The notes beneath the pieces were generated by a model. That model did no database searches and was not told the DNA's origin. It saw nothing but the letters and a program-made list of their open reading frames with translations. The position numbers and the translations under genes were made by a program. This document shows, piece after piece, positions 6,260 to 12,463 of a stretch of DNA of 12,463 nucleotides. The stretch is from an uncultured Collinsella sp. (GTDB lineage: Bacteria > Actinomycetota > Coriobacteriia > Coriobacteriales > Coriobacteriaceae): the NCBI GenBank assembly GCA_900555355.1, contig USKV01000020.1:1-12463 (forward strand), written 5' to 3'. Each line of letters opens with the position of its first letter. The stretch's first letter is position 1.

Positions 6260-7420
6260 TTAGCGCAGGAGCTCGGACTGCCAAGCCTCGAGCTGTTCTG
6301 CCAAACTCTTGCCGGCAGCGGGCATGTCGATCTGAGGGCGTTTGGGCAGCAATGCGCATTTAAGGATTGCCACGATGGTCTGCGAGACAAAGCGTCGCGT
6401 ATCCTTGTCAAAGCCTTGCGCAGCCTGGAGCATCACGGGCAGGCTCTCGCGCAGATTCCCAGCGATATCCGCAAACCGCTCAGCACCCGTAGCCTCAAAC
6501 ACGGAGAACAACGCATCTACAAAACGCTCGCGCTCGCTAGGCGACACTGTAAGCAGCATCTCGCGAATGGAGCCATCAACGTATCGAGCACCGGCGGACA
6601 GGCGCTCACAGTATACGAAGTCGCAGCCATCAACCACCCAGCTAAAGGGATTGTGCTGCAGCAGGCTGAACTCGGCGCTCTCAACGATGGCATAGTCCTC
6701 TTGTGTCTCGAACATCATGCCGAAGATCGACGACCGAGGTAGCGTCTTGTCGATTCGACCGGAAAGATCGGCAAAGGCGTTGCCGTTCAGAAACTCCTCG
6801 ACGAACCCTGGACCATCATGGGAATACGCCCGTTCGATTCGTTCACGGGCAACATCGGAGCACATCGCTGCACCGTACACCGCAAGGTTTCCACCCTTGG
6901 AATGACCCCCGCACAAAAGCGGCCCGCCAATCGCATCCGCCGCCTCGTCCACATAACGTGCCGCGGATTCCTGGGCCGGCACAGGACACCGGAACGCCAT
7001 GTTAAAGTCCTCTTTCCAGCCCACAATCGTGCTGTCGGTCCCCCGGAAGGAAAGATAACTAAACCCCGCCGGAAACCGGAACGCCATGGCTGCAAACTGC
7101 TCTGTCGCCACCACATCGCTCACGGCACGATAGCCGCAAACGTTCACGCCACGGTAGCGAGGGCTTGCCGCCACGGCCTCCAGCAAGGCCCTGCTCCCCT
7201 CTGGGTTCCACAAGTCGTCAATCATGTCCCGGTAGCACTCGGCACGCAGCAGCTCGCGTACGTCTAGGCCCTGCCAGTTCGTCAGCTCCGCCATATCACC
7301 CGGCAAACGCAAATAGGACAACCACGCAAAGACGAGGCTATCCACCGCGCAGAACGGCCGCTCCTCAAACGGATCAAACGCCGTCTGGGCATAGGTCAAA
7401 AAATTAGGCGAATCCGACAT
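6260..7420 (-). CDS. DUF2974 (Mbeg1-like) alpha/beta-hydrolase-fold protein
   Basis: The 386-residue protein has the DUF2974/Mbeg1-like pattern: an N-terminal block around DSLVFAWLSYL (27-37), a lipase-class-3-like FRGTDSTIVGWKEDFN (125-140), the nucleophile elbow CGGHSKGGNLA (170-180) with Ser174, and SHDGPGF (200-206), which may supply the acid. The rest, ending RPQIDMPAAGKSLAEQLEAW, carries no motif I recognise. No signal peptide or membrane span is apparent, so it is probably cytosolic. The substrate is unknown; lipase or esterase activity is an inference from motifs. GGGAGG lies just before the ATG at 7418-7420. The gene sits between the ldh terminator and the NA37 gene, all on the same strand, and is bracketed by two copies of a 31-nt dyad repeat. 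Confidence 0.9.
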   Translation of the reverse strand: MSDSPNFLTYAQTAFDPFEERPFCAVDSLVFAWLSYLRLPGDMAELTNWQGLDVRELLRAECYRDMIDDLWNPEGSRALLEAVAASPRYRGVNVCGYRAVSDVVATEQFAAMAFRFPAGFSYLSFRGTDSTIVGWKEDFNMAFRCPVPAQESAARYVDEAADAIGGPLLCGGHSKGGNLAVYGAAMCSDVARERIERAYSHDGPGFVEEFLNGNAFADLSGRIDKTLPRSSIFGMMFETQEDYAIVESAEFSLLQHNPFSWVVDGCDFVYCERLSAGARYVDGSIREMLLTVSPSERERFVDALFSVFEATGAERFADIAGNLRESLPVMLQAAQGFDKDTRRFVSQTIVAILKCALLPKRPQIDMPAAGKSLAEQLEAWQSELLR

Positions 7421-7438
7421 GGCCCTCCCATCAACTAT

Positions 7439-7469
7439 GGTGCATTGGGGTCAGGTTACTTTGCACCAA
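7439..7469. repeat. 31-nt dyad repeat, copy B (5' side of the DUF2974 gene)
   Basis: GGTGCA (7439-7444) and TGCACC (7462-7467) bracket a 17-nt centre with GGGG.CAGGTT.CTT. It is in the same orientation as copy A at 6226-6256, and one stem base pair differs by a paired change (T-A here, C-G in copy A). Its right end meets the A-run that forms the U-tract of the ldh terminator, and its left end is 18 bp from the DUF2974 start codon. Confidence 0.75.
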
Positions 7470-7503
7470 AAAGGCGCCCGGGCCGTGTGGACCCGGACGC
7501 CTT
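7468..7503 (-). terminator. intrinsic terminator of ldh
   Basis: AAGGCG-C-CCGGG (7471-7482) pairs with CCCGG-A-CGCCTT (7492-7503) around a 9-nt loop, with one C-A mismatch. On the minus strand the stem is followed by TTTTT (complement of 7468-7472). It begins 32 nt after the ldh stop codon. Confidence 0.9.
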
Positions 7504-7534
7504 CATTGTAGCTTTTCGCTCTAGCGAGCTTGAT

Positions 7535-8485
7535 TTAGCAGGAGAAATCGACGCTGTCGATGATGTCCTTGAGGGCCTTGGCGGAGACGGTGAGCTCATG
7601 CTGCTCGTCATCGTTCAGCGGCACGGGGACGCGGCAGACAACGCCGTCGCGGCCAACGACGGTCGGCATGGAGATGGCAAGATCGGACAGGCCATACTCG
7701 CCCACCATGAGCGAAGAGACAGGCAGAACGGTCTGCTCATCGCGCATGACGGCGGTGCAGATGCGCTTGACGGCCATGGCGACGCCATAGTAGGTGGCGT
7801 GCTTCTTCTCGATGATGGTGTAGGCGGAGTTCTTGACGTCCTCAGCGATGCGCTTCTCGGCAGCCTCATGCTCCAGGTGGCCGTGAAGCTCACAGAAGGT
7901 GTTCAGCGGAACGCCGGCAACCTGAGCGCTGGACCAAGCGACAAACTCGGAGTCGCCGTGCTCGCCCATGACATAGGCCTGGACATCGCGCGGGTCAACC
8001 TCGACGTGGGCACCAAGCATCTGCTGCAGGCGGCCGGTGTCGAGCACGGTGCCGGAACCGATGACGTGGCCCTCGGGCAGGCCGGACATCTTGATGGCGG
8101 CGTAGGTCAGAACATCGACCGGGTTGGAGACGATGAGCAGAATGCCGTCGAAGCCGGACTTCTTAATCTCGGGGATAATGGACTTAAAGATGCTGACGTT
8201 CTTGTTGACCAGGTCCAGGCGGGTCTCACCGGGCTTCTGGGCAGCGCCAGCGGTGACGACGATCATGGCGGCGTCGGCGACATCGGAATAATCGCCGGCG
8301 TAAATCTTCATCGGCTCGGCAAACGTCATACCGTGCGCGATATCCAAGGCCTCACCCTCGGCGCGGTTCTTGTCCACGTCGATGAGGACCATCTCGGAGA
8401 ACAGACCACTCTGCATCAGCGCGAACGCCGAAGACGAACCGACGAAACCGCAGCCGACGATAGCGACCTTCTTCTCGTTAACCAT
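7535..8485 (-). CDS. ldh: L-lactate dehydrogenase
   Basis: The 316-residue enzyme interconverts pyruvate and L-lactate with NADH/NAD+, regenerating NAD+ in fermentation. Visible features: GCGFVG Rossmann loop at 11-16, Asp36 binding the NAD ribose, AQKPGETR at 82-89 with Gln83 at the lactate-specificity position (Arg in malate dehydrogenases) and Arg89, SGTVLDTGRLQ with Arg152, and the active-site GEHGDSE with His177. The start is the ATG at 8485 (MVNEKKVAIVGCG) with GGGAG 6 nt upstream; extending the frame to 8563 would add 26 residues unlike the family. The WSHA motif that carries the fructose-1,6-bisphosphate-binding histidine in many Gram-positive LDHs is WSSA here, so activation by this sugar phosphate may be reduced. 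The gene has its own terminator and probably its own promoter. Confidence 0.96.
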   Translation of the reverse strand: MVNEKKVAIVGCGFVGSSSAFALMQSGLFSEMVLIDVDKNRAEGEALDIAHGMTFAEPMKIYAGDYSDVADAAMIVVTAGAAQKPGETRLDLVNKNVSIFKSIIPEIKKSGFDGILLIVSNPVDVLTYAAIKMSGLPEGHVIGSGTVLDTGRLQQMLGAHVEVDPRDVQAYVMGEHGDSEFVAWSSAQVAGVPLNTFCELHGHLEHEAAEKRIAEDVKNSAYTIIEKKHATYYGVAMAVKRICTAVMRDEQTVLPVSSLMVGEYGLSDLAISMPTVVGRDGVVCRVPVPLNDDEQHELTVSAKALKDIIDSVDFSC

Positions 8486-8510
8486 TAGAAACTCCCATCT
8501 CTCTCCACAA

Positions 8511-8543
8511 ACAAGCCGCCCGGGAACGACCCGAGCGGCTTGT
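8511..8543 (-). other. strong hairpin in the ldh 5' leader
   Basis: ACAAGCCGC (8511-8519) pairs perfectly with GCGGCTTGT (8535-8543); after one mismatch CGGG pairs with CCCG (8521-8524/8530-8533) around an AACGA loop. On the minus strand the stem is followed by TTTGTGG, then the ldh ribosome-binding site. It may be the terminator of the upstream aminotransferase (144 nt beyond its stop) or a leader or stabilising hairpin of ldh. The U-tract is weak. The rest of 8486-8686 has no gene; a -10-like CATAAT on the minus strand (complement of about 8576-8581) could belong to an ldh promoter. Confidence 0.55.
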
Positions 8544-8686
8544 CGTAATCCCAATACATCCAATCGGGACTTTGATTATGCTCCTATTCGCAGCCAAAAA
8601 TCGACCGTTTACCGAAATTGTCTGCAGGATTCGTAAAATAACTGCACGAAATCGGTTTCGAGCTATTGACGTGTCGAAATAGGTCT

Positions 8687-9850
8687 CTAATACAGGCCCG
8701 CCTCGCGAATGGCCTCGACAGCCAAAGCGATCTGGTCGGGCGGTAAGACCAGTGCCATACGCACGTGCCCCTCGCCCGAAGGACCAAAGCTCGCGCCCGG
8801 CGTCACCACAACGCCGGCCTTCTCCATGAGCTCCTCGCAAAACGCCATGGAATCGGTGCGACCACCGGGAAGCTTGGCCCACACAAACATAGAGCCATGC
8901 GCGTTGGGACGCTCCCAGCCCAGGCCCTCAAGACCGTCGCACAGGGCATCGCGGCGCTCCTGGTACTTCAGACGCTGCGCCTCGACCTCATCGCGCGGAC
9001 CGTTCAGGCAGGCGATGGCAGCCTTCTGGATCGGGAAGAACATACCAAAGTCGATCTGGCCGCGCAGCTTGGCAAAGGCCGAGACCACATCCTCGCGACC
9101 GACCAAAAAGCCGATGCGGGCACCGGTGACGTTAAACGACTTAGAGAGCGAGAAGAACTCCACGCCCACCTCAAGCGCACCGGGATACTGCAAGAAGCTG
9201 CCGCCGGGCTCGCCGTCAAACACGATGTCGGAGTACGCGTTGTCATGAACGATCAACAGATCATGCTCGCGGGCAAAGGCGATAATCTCCTCGTAGACCT
9301 CGGGCGTGCCCACCGAGCCCACCGGGTTGGCGGGCAGCGACACGATCATGTACTTGGCACGGTCGGCCACCTCGGGATCGATGCCCGCCACATAGGGCAG
9401 GTAATTATGCTCGGCAACCAGCGGATAGTATTCGAGCTTGGCATCGGCAATCTTGGCACCCGCCTCAAAGACCGGGTAGCACGGATCGGGAACCAAAATG
9501 GTGTCACCCGGATCGAGCAGGGCCAGGCCCAAATGGCCCACGCCCTCCTGCGTGCCGTTGCACGACTGCACCATAGACGGCGTAATGCCCGAAACGCCAA
9601 AGCGACGCTCATAGTAATCGCACACGGCCTGCTTGAGTTCGGGCAGGTCGCGCAGGGCATACTTCCACATCTCGGGATCTTGGGCTGCCTGCGTGAGTGC
9701 TTCGACCACGTGGTCGTACGGCTTAAAGTCGGGCGTGCCCACGCTCATGTTGTAAATGGTCTTGCCCTGAGCCTTCAGCGCGAGAAGCTTGTTGTTGAGC
9801 GAGGCGAAGACCTCCGCGCCAAAGCGGTCGAGACGCTGCGATGCCTGCAT
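8687..9850 (-). CDS. PLP-dependent aminotransferase, class I/II (LL-DAP-aminotransferase-like)
   Basis: The 387-residue fold-type-I enzyme starts at the ATG at 9848-9850 (MQASQRLDRFGAEVF) with AAAGGTGG upstream; a longer frame to 9940 would run through the terminator hairpin and is rejected. Motifs: NMSVGTPDFKP (34-44), CNGTQEGVGHLGLALLDPGD (97-116), PDPCYPVFEAGA (121-132), Asn175 in LPANPVG, HDNAYSDIVFDG (202-213), the Schiff-base Lys237 in SLSKSFNVTGARIGF and Arg364 in GHVRMAL. It resembles clostridial enzymes often named LL-DAP aminotransferase. Because the organism has dapH, a true DapL making LL-DAP directly would be redundant; a role as N-acetyl-L,L-DAP aminotransferase (the step PatA performs in Bacillus) is possible, as is alanine or aromatic transamination. 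The neighbours nadE and ldh do not indicate the substrate. Family firm, substrate open. Confidence 0.92.
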   Translation of the reverse strand: MQASQRLDRFGAEVFASLNNKLLALKAQGKTIYNMSVGTPDFKPYDHVVEALTQAAQDPEMWKYALRDLPELKQAVCDYYERRFGVSGITPSMVQSCNGTQEGVGHLGLALLDPGDTILVPDPCYPVFEAGAKIADAKLEYYPLVAEHNYLPYVAGIDPEVADRAKYMIVSLPANPVGSVGTPEVYEEIIAFAREHDLLIVHDNAYSDIVFDGEPGGSFLQYPGALEVGVEFFSLSKSFNVTGARIGFLVGREDVVSAFAKLRGQIDFGMFFPIQKAAIACLNGPRDEVEAQRLKYQERRDALCDGLEGLGWERPNAHGSMFVWAKLPGGRTDSMAFCEELMEKAGVVVTPGASFGPSGEGHVRMALVLPPDQIALAVEAIREAGLY

Positions 9851-9869
9851 GGTGCCACCTTTCGATATG

Positions 9870-9900
9870 AAAAACGCGGCGCTCAGACAAGAGCGCCGCG
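9870..9900 (-). terminator. terminator-like hairpin between nadE and the aminotransferase
   Basis: CGCGGCGCTC (9875-9884), loop AGACAA and GAGCGCCGCG (9891-9900) form a perfect 10-bp GC-rich stem followed on the minus strand by TTTTT (complement of 9870-9874). It is a textbook intrinsic terminator for nadE, but it ends only 20 nt upstream of the aminotransferase ATG, close to its ribosome-binding site, so it may also act as an attenuator for that gene. Confidence 0.85.
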
Positions 9901-9902
9901 CG

Positions 9903-9949
9903 ATACGGGCCATCAGATTGCAAAAGTGTAACGCTTGCAACCCCCGTAT
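9903..9949 (-). promoter_or_regulatory. promoter/leader region of the aminotransferase with repeated TTGCAA boxes
   Basis: This short gap after the nadE stop holds two palindromic TTGCAA boxes (9918-9923 and 9935-9940). ATACGGG (9903-9909) and CCCGTAT (9943-9949) form a 7-bp inverted repeat enclosing them. On the minus strand TTGCAA, 17 nt and TCTGAT could serve as -35 and -10, with the start just before the terminator-like hairpin. The promoter call is weak; the repeats are plain in the sequence. Confidence 0.35.
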
Positions 9950-9968
9950 TGGTTCAATTTAGCCAACC

Positions 9969-11948
9969 TTAGTCAATCGGATTGAGCGCGTCGATCTGCG
10001 CAAGCCACAAACGTGAGCTGGCGTCACTCGGCATACGCCAATCGCCGCGCGGGCTGAGCGTCACCGAGCCCACCTTGGGACCATCGGGCAGGCAGCTGCG
10101 CTTAAACTGTTGGGCAAAGAAGCGACGATAGAACGTACGCAACCACGTGTGGACGGTCTTGGCGTCGTAGACGCCCTCGAAGCTCTTGAGCGCCATGCGG
10201 TAGATCTTGCCCGGCTCAAAGCCAAAACGCAGCAGATAGTAGAGGAAGTAGTCGTGCAGCTCGTACGGGCCCACCAAATCCTCGGTCTTCTGTGCAATCT
10301 CGCCGTCGCCCGTGGGCGGCAGAAGCTCGGGGGACACCGGCGTATCGAGGATATCGAGCAAGACCTCGGCAATGCGCCCGCCAAAGACATCGGCGGCATA
10401 GCGCACCAGATGGCGCACAAGCGTCTTGGGCACGCTCGCGTTGACGGCGTACATGCTCATGTGGTCGCCGTTATAGGTAGCCCAGCCGAGCGCCAGCTCC
10501 GACAGGTCGCCCGTGCCGATGACAAAACCGCCAGCCTGGTTGGCCAAATCCATCAGAATCTGCGTACGCTCGCGCGCCTGGCTGTTCTCGTAGGTCACGT
10601 CCTGAACTGCCGGGTCGTGCTCAATGTCCTTGAAGTGCTGCTCCACAGCCGCGTGGATCGAAACCTCGCGGAAGCTCACACCCAGGTCGCGGGCAAGCGA
10701 CTCGGCATTGGACTTGGTGCGGTGCGTGGTGCCAAAGCCGGGCATGGAGACCGCCGTGATACCCGTGCGCGGCAGCCCCAGCGCATCGAAGGCACGCACG
10801 GTCACAAGCAGAGCCAGCGTGGAGTCCAAGCCACCCGAAAGGCCGATGACCGCAGCCTTGGTACCTGTGTGGGCAAGGCGGGTCTTGAGGCCCGCAGTCT
10901 GCAGATTGAGGATGGTCTCGCAACGCTCGGCCAGGTCGCCATGGTCGGCCGGCACAAAGGGCGCGCGCGGGAAAACGCGGTCGATATCGCAGGCATCGCG
11001 CAGGACAGGTTCTTCGGCCAGCACGCCCTCAAACGAGAACTCGACGGTCACGGCCTCCGGCGCATCGTCCGAGCGCGTCCATGTCGTCGAGCGACGGCGC
11101 TCGGCAACCAGACGGTCGAGGTCAACATCGGCAACCGCCATATCGCAGGTAAGGAGCTTCGTCGCCGCCAGCTTAGAGCCGTTTTCGTAGACGAGGTTCT
11201 CGCCCGCAAAGACCATATCGGTCGTGGACTCGCCCTCGCTCGCGTCTGCATAGGCATAGGCACAGTAGAGGCGCGCACTCTGATTGGAGATGAGGCTGCG
11301 GCGATAGTCTGCCTTACCGATAATCTCGTCCGAGGCCGACGGGTTGAGGATCACCGTCGCACCAGCAAGCGCCATCTCGGTCGAAGGGGGCGCCGGCACC
11401 CACAGATCCTCGCAGACCTCAACGCCCAGCACCATATCCTCGGCACCTTCATCACAGCAGCGGTAGACAAGCCCCGAACCCAGCGGAACCGGACCCTGAC
11501 CGGCAAATTCAACCCACACGGGATCCGCAGGCGACGGAGCAAACCAGCGACGCTCATAGAACTCGCCATAGTTGGGCAGATACTTCTTGGCCGTGAGGCC
11601 CAAAAGCTCGCCCGCGCAGCACACGGCGGCACAGTTGTAGATATTCTCGGCAACCGCAACGGGAAGACCGATGGTAAAGACGATCGGCAGCTCACGGGTT
11701 TCATCGAGGATATGCACCAGAGCAGCCTCGCAGGCATGCAGCAGTGTGCGATTATGGAACAGATCGGCCGCGGTATAGCCAGTCAGATTAAGCTCGGGCA
11801 ACACCAACGCGCGAACGCCACGCCCGGCAGCATCGCGAACAGCCGCCAGCGCAACCTCGGCATTGCCCTCGACATCGGCCACGCGAATCCGCGGCGAGGC
11901 CGCCGCCACACGCAAAAAGCCATCAGACTGAGAAAGGTGAAGATTCAT
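9969..11948 (-). CDS. nadE: glutamine-dependent NAD+ synthetase
   Basis: The 659-residue bifunctional enzyme converts deamido-NAD+ to NAD+ using ATP, with ammonia released from glutamine. The N-terminal nitrilase-type glutaminase carries Glu52 in LPELNLTGY, Lys in TAKKYLPNYGEFYE (119-132) and nucleophile Cys179 in GVEVCEDLWVP. The C-terminal synthetase has the PP-loop GLSGGLDSTLALL (369-381), and further on GTGDLSELALGWATYNGDHMSMYAVNASVPKTLVR. Length and order match the long actinobacterial/M. tuberculosis-type NadE. The ATG at 11946-11948 has GGGAG 7 nt upstream, and a minus-strand -10-like TACAAT (complement of 11997-12002) precedes it without a convincing -35. A strong hairpin with U-tract follows. 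The gene is divergent from the small gene at 12152. NAD supply links loosely to the nearby NADH-dependent ldh, but no operon is implied. Confidence 0.97.
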   Translation of the reverse strand: MNLHLSQSDGFLRVAAASPRIRVADVEGNAEVALAAVRDAAGRGVRALVLPELNLTGYTAADLFHNRTLLHACEAALVHILDETRELPIVFTIGLPVAVAENIYNCAAVCCAGELLGLTAKKYLPNYGEFYERRWFAPSPADPVWVEFAGQGPVPLGSGLVYRCCDEGAEDMVLGVEVCEDLWVPAPPSTEMALAGATVILNPSASDEIIGKADYRRSLISNQSARLYCAYAYADASEGESTTDMVFAGENLVYENGSKLAATKLLTCDMAVADVDLDRLVAERRRSTTWTRSDDAPEAVTVEFSFEGVLAEEPVLRDACDIDRVFPRAPFVPADHGDLAERCETILNLQTAGLKTRLAHTGTKAAVIGLSGGLDSTLALLVTVRAFDALGLPRTGITAVSMPGFGTTHRTKSNAESLARDLGVSFREVSIHAAVEQHFKDIEHDPAVQDVTYENSQARERTQILMDLANQAGGFVIGTGDLSELALGWATYNGDHMSMYAVNASVPKTLVRHLVRYAADVFGGRIAEVLLDILDTPVSPELLPPTGDGEIAQKTEDLVGPYELHDYFLYYLLRFGFEPGKIYRMALKSFEGVYDAKTVHTWLRTFYRRFFAQQFKRSCLPDGPKVGSVTLSPRGDWRMPSDASSRLWLAQIDALNPID

Positions 11949-12029
11949 AAGAATGCTCCCGTGCGTAAACGCTATTCAACACAATTAGCAAGCCCTATTG
12001 TAGTTCAACCGCCGGGCGCAACCGCATCC

Positions 12030-12042
12030 CACCAACTTGGTG
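12030..12042. promoter_or_regulatory. inverted repeat in the nadE/12152 divergent region
   Basis: CACCAA-C-TTGGTG is a perfect 6+6 inverted repeat with one central base, lying between the divergent nadE and 12152 genes. A second palindrome GGGTACCC lies at about 12098-12105. Such sites in a divergent promoter region can be operators, but short palindromes also arise by chance. No regulator gene is adjacent. Confidence 0.25.
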
Positions 12043-12151
12043 AGCTATTGATGAGTTGATGGTATCTGTTAAATGTCACGTACGATTCACATCTGGTGGG
12101 TACCCTGATGGCTACACGAAACGAAGCAGATTTACACCGGGAGGACCCCGT

Positions 12152-12463
12152 ATGACAACCAAGTACACCGACGCGCCGCGCACGCGCGTCATGACGCCGG
12201 CATCGCTCAACAACGGCGTGCACGAGAACCATTCCATCGGACAGACCATGGCCATCGCGCCCAAAAAGGGTCTGTTTGACGACATTTCCATTCCCCAGAT
12301 CATCGCCGGCGCCGCAGCTGCCGCCACGAGCGTGGCGCTTGCTTCAAAGATCGGCATTGCCGGCTCGGTGATTGGTGCCGCTGTGAGCTCAGTCATCACT
12401 GTTGTGTCCTCGCAGGTCTATCGCCACTTTATCTCCGCCAGCGAGGACACAACAGTGATGACT
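12152..12463 (+). CDS. unrecognised small protein with a hydrophobic segment (partial, runs off the right edge)
   Basis: The start is the ATG at 12152 with an excellent ribosome-binding site (GGGAGGA at 12139-12145). The frame is open for 104 codons with no stop before the window ends. Residues 1-42 are polar (MTTKYTDAPRTRVMTP..). Residues 48-85 are Ala/Gly/Ser/Val/Ile-rich (IPQIIAGAAAAATSVALASK, then IGIAGSVIGAAVSSVITVV), giving one or two glycine-zipper-like helices that may enter the membrane; then SQVYRHF resumes polar sequence. I do not recognise a named family; similar unannotated proteins occur in actinobacteria as far as I recall. The last eight residues are encoded by the right arm of a 23-bp inverted repeat and may not be genuine. 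It is divergent from nadE. Confidence 0.7.
   Translation, partial: MTTKYTDAPRTRVMTPASLNNGVHENHSIGQTMAIAPKKGLFDDISIPQIIAGAAAAATSVALASKIGIAGSVIGAAVSSVITVVSSQVYRHFISASEDTTVMT
12391..12463. repeat. perfect 23-bp inverted repeat ending at the window edge
   Basis: Bases 12391-12413 and 12441-12463 are exact reverse complements over 23 bp, separated by 27 bp. The right arm stops at the last base, so the repeat may continue outside. Both arms lie in the coding frame of the 12152 gene. It could be a fold-back or assembly artefact at a contig end, or the edge of a real inverted repeat. Confidence 0.95.

Noticed and set aside
7445..8488. 347-codon open frame opposite ldh
   Set aside because: It is antisense to a full L-lactate dehydrogenase; its composition is that of a reverse-complement shadow.
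8486..8563. 26-residue N-terminal extension of LDH
   Set aside because: The extension runs through a strong leader hairpin, and the ATG at 8485 has a good ribosome-binding site and the normal family N-terminus.
8687..9850. Naming the aminotransferase DapL (direct LL-DAP synthesis)
   Set aside because: Sequence resemblance allows it, but dapH shows the acetylase route is present, so the substrate is left open.
8765..9931. 388-codon open frame opposite the aminotransferase
   Set aside because: It is a shadow of the real aminotransferase, with no recognisable motif.
9851..9940. 30-residue N-terminal extension of the aminotransferase
   Set aside because: It would be translated through the terminator hairpin; the ATG at 9850 has AAAGGTGG upstream and gives the family N-terminus.
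10110..12059. 649-codon open frame on the plus strand opposite nadE
   Set aside because: It is antisense to a clearly recognised NadE with all catalytic motifs; the frame is open because TTA, CTA and TCA codons are scarce in the GC-rich gene. The translation resembles no family and is rich in Arg, His and Gly.
1..12463. CRISPR array, tRNA, rRNA, transposase or defence/toxin system
   Set aside because: No regular spaced repeats, no tRNA- or rRNA-like segments and no recognisable mobile-element or defence proteins were found in any frame.

Overview
The window looks like chromosomal DNA from a Coriobacteriia (Actinomycetota) gut bacterium, most like Collinsella or a close relative. This rests on GC-rich codon use, strong Shine-Dalgarno sites, a Clostridia-like LysA/DapA/DapB/DapH set and an actinobacterial-type glutamine-dependent NadE. 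No database search was possible, so the genus is an inference. No rRNA, tRNA, CRISPR array, transposase or prophage gene is visible. Layout: (1) 1-817, minus strand: 5' part of an M20 amidohydrolase running off the left edge. (2) 818-1199: divergent intergenic region with a plausible plus-strand promoter and a clear lysine riboswitch. (3) 1200-5001, plus strand: lysine/meso-diaminopimelate (DAP) operon. It opens with one 769-codon frame joining DAP decarboxylase (LysA) to dihydrodipicolinate synthase (DapA), followed by dapB (TTG start, 8-nt overlap) and dapH (tetrahydrodipicolinate N-acetyltransferase). (4) 5002-5143: terminators between convergent genes. (5) 5144-11948, all minus strand: a nucleoid-associated protein (NA37/NdpA family), a DUF2974 alpha/beta-hydrolase-like protein flanked by two copies of a 31-nt dyad repeat, L-lactate dehydrogenase, a class I/II aminotransferase and glutamine-dependent NAD synthetase. 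(6) 11949-12151: divergent promoter region. (7) 12152-12463, plus strand: start of a small unrecognised protein with a hydrophobic segment, cut by the right edge. The genes fit together as an acetylase-type DAP pathway. DapA, DapB and DapH make N-acetyl-2-amino-6-oxopimelate, an aminotransferase and an M20 deacetylase would follow, DapF would epimerise, and LysA would make lysine. The operon encodes the first, second and third steps and the final step; the aminotransferase at 8687-9850 and the M20 enzyme at 1-817 are candidates for the middle steps but not proven ones. The main points for follow-up are: the in-frame LysA-DapA fusion with a near-perfect internal ribosome-binding site before the DapA methionine; a duplicated element in the riboswitch expression platform that can alternately free or cover the lysA ribosome-binding site; a covarying repeat pair around the DUF2974 gene; a terminator-like hairpin just upstream of the aminotransferase; and a perfect 23-bp inverted repeat ending exactly at the last base, which may be an assembly artefact.
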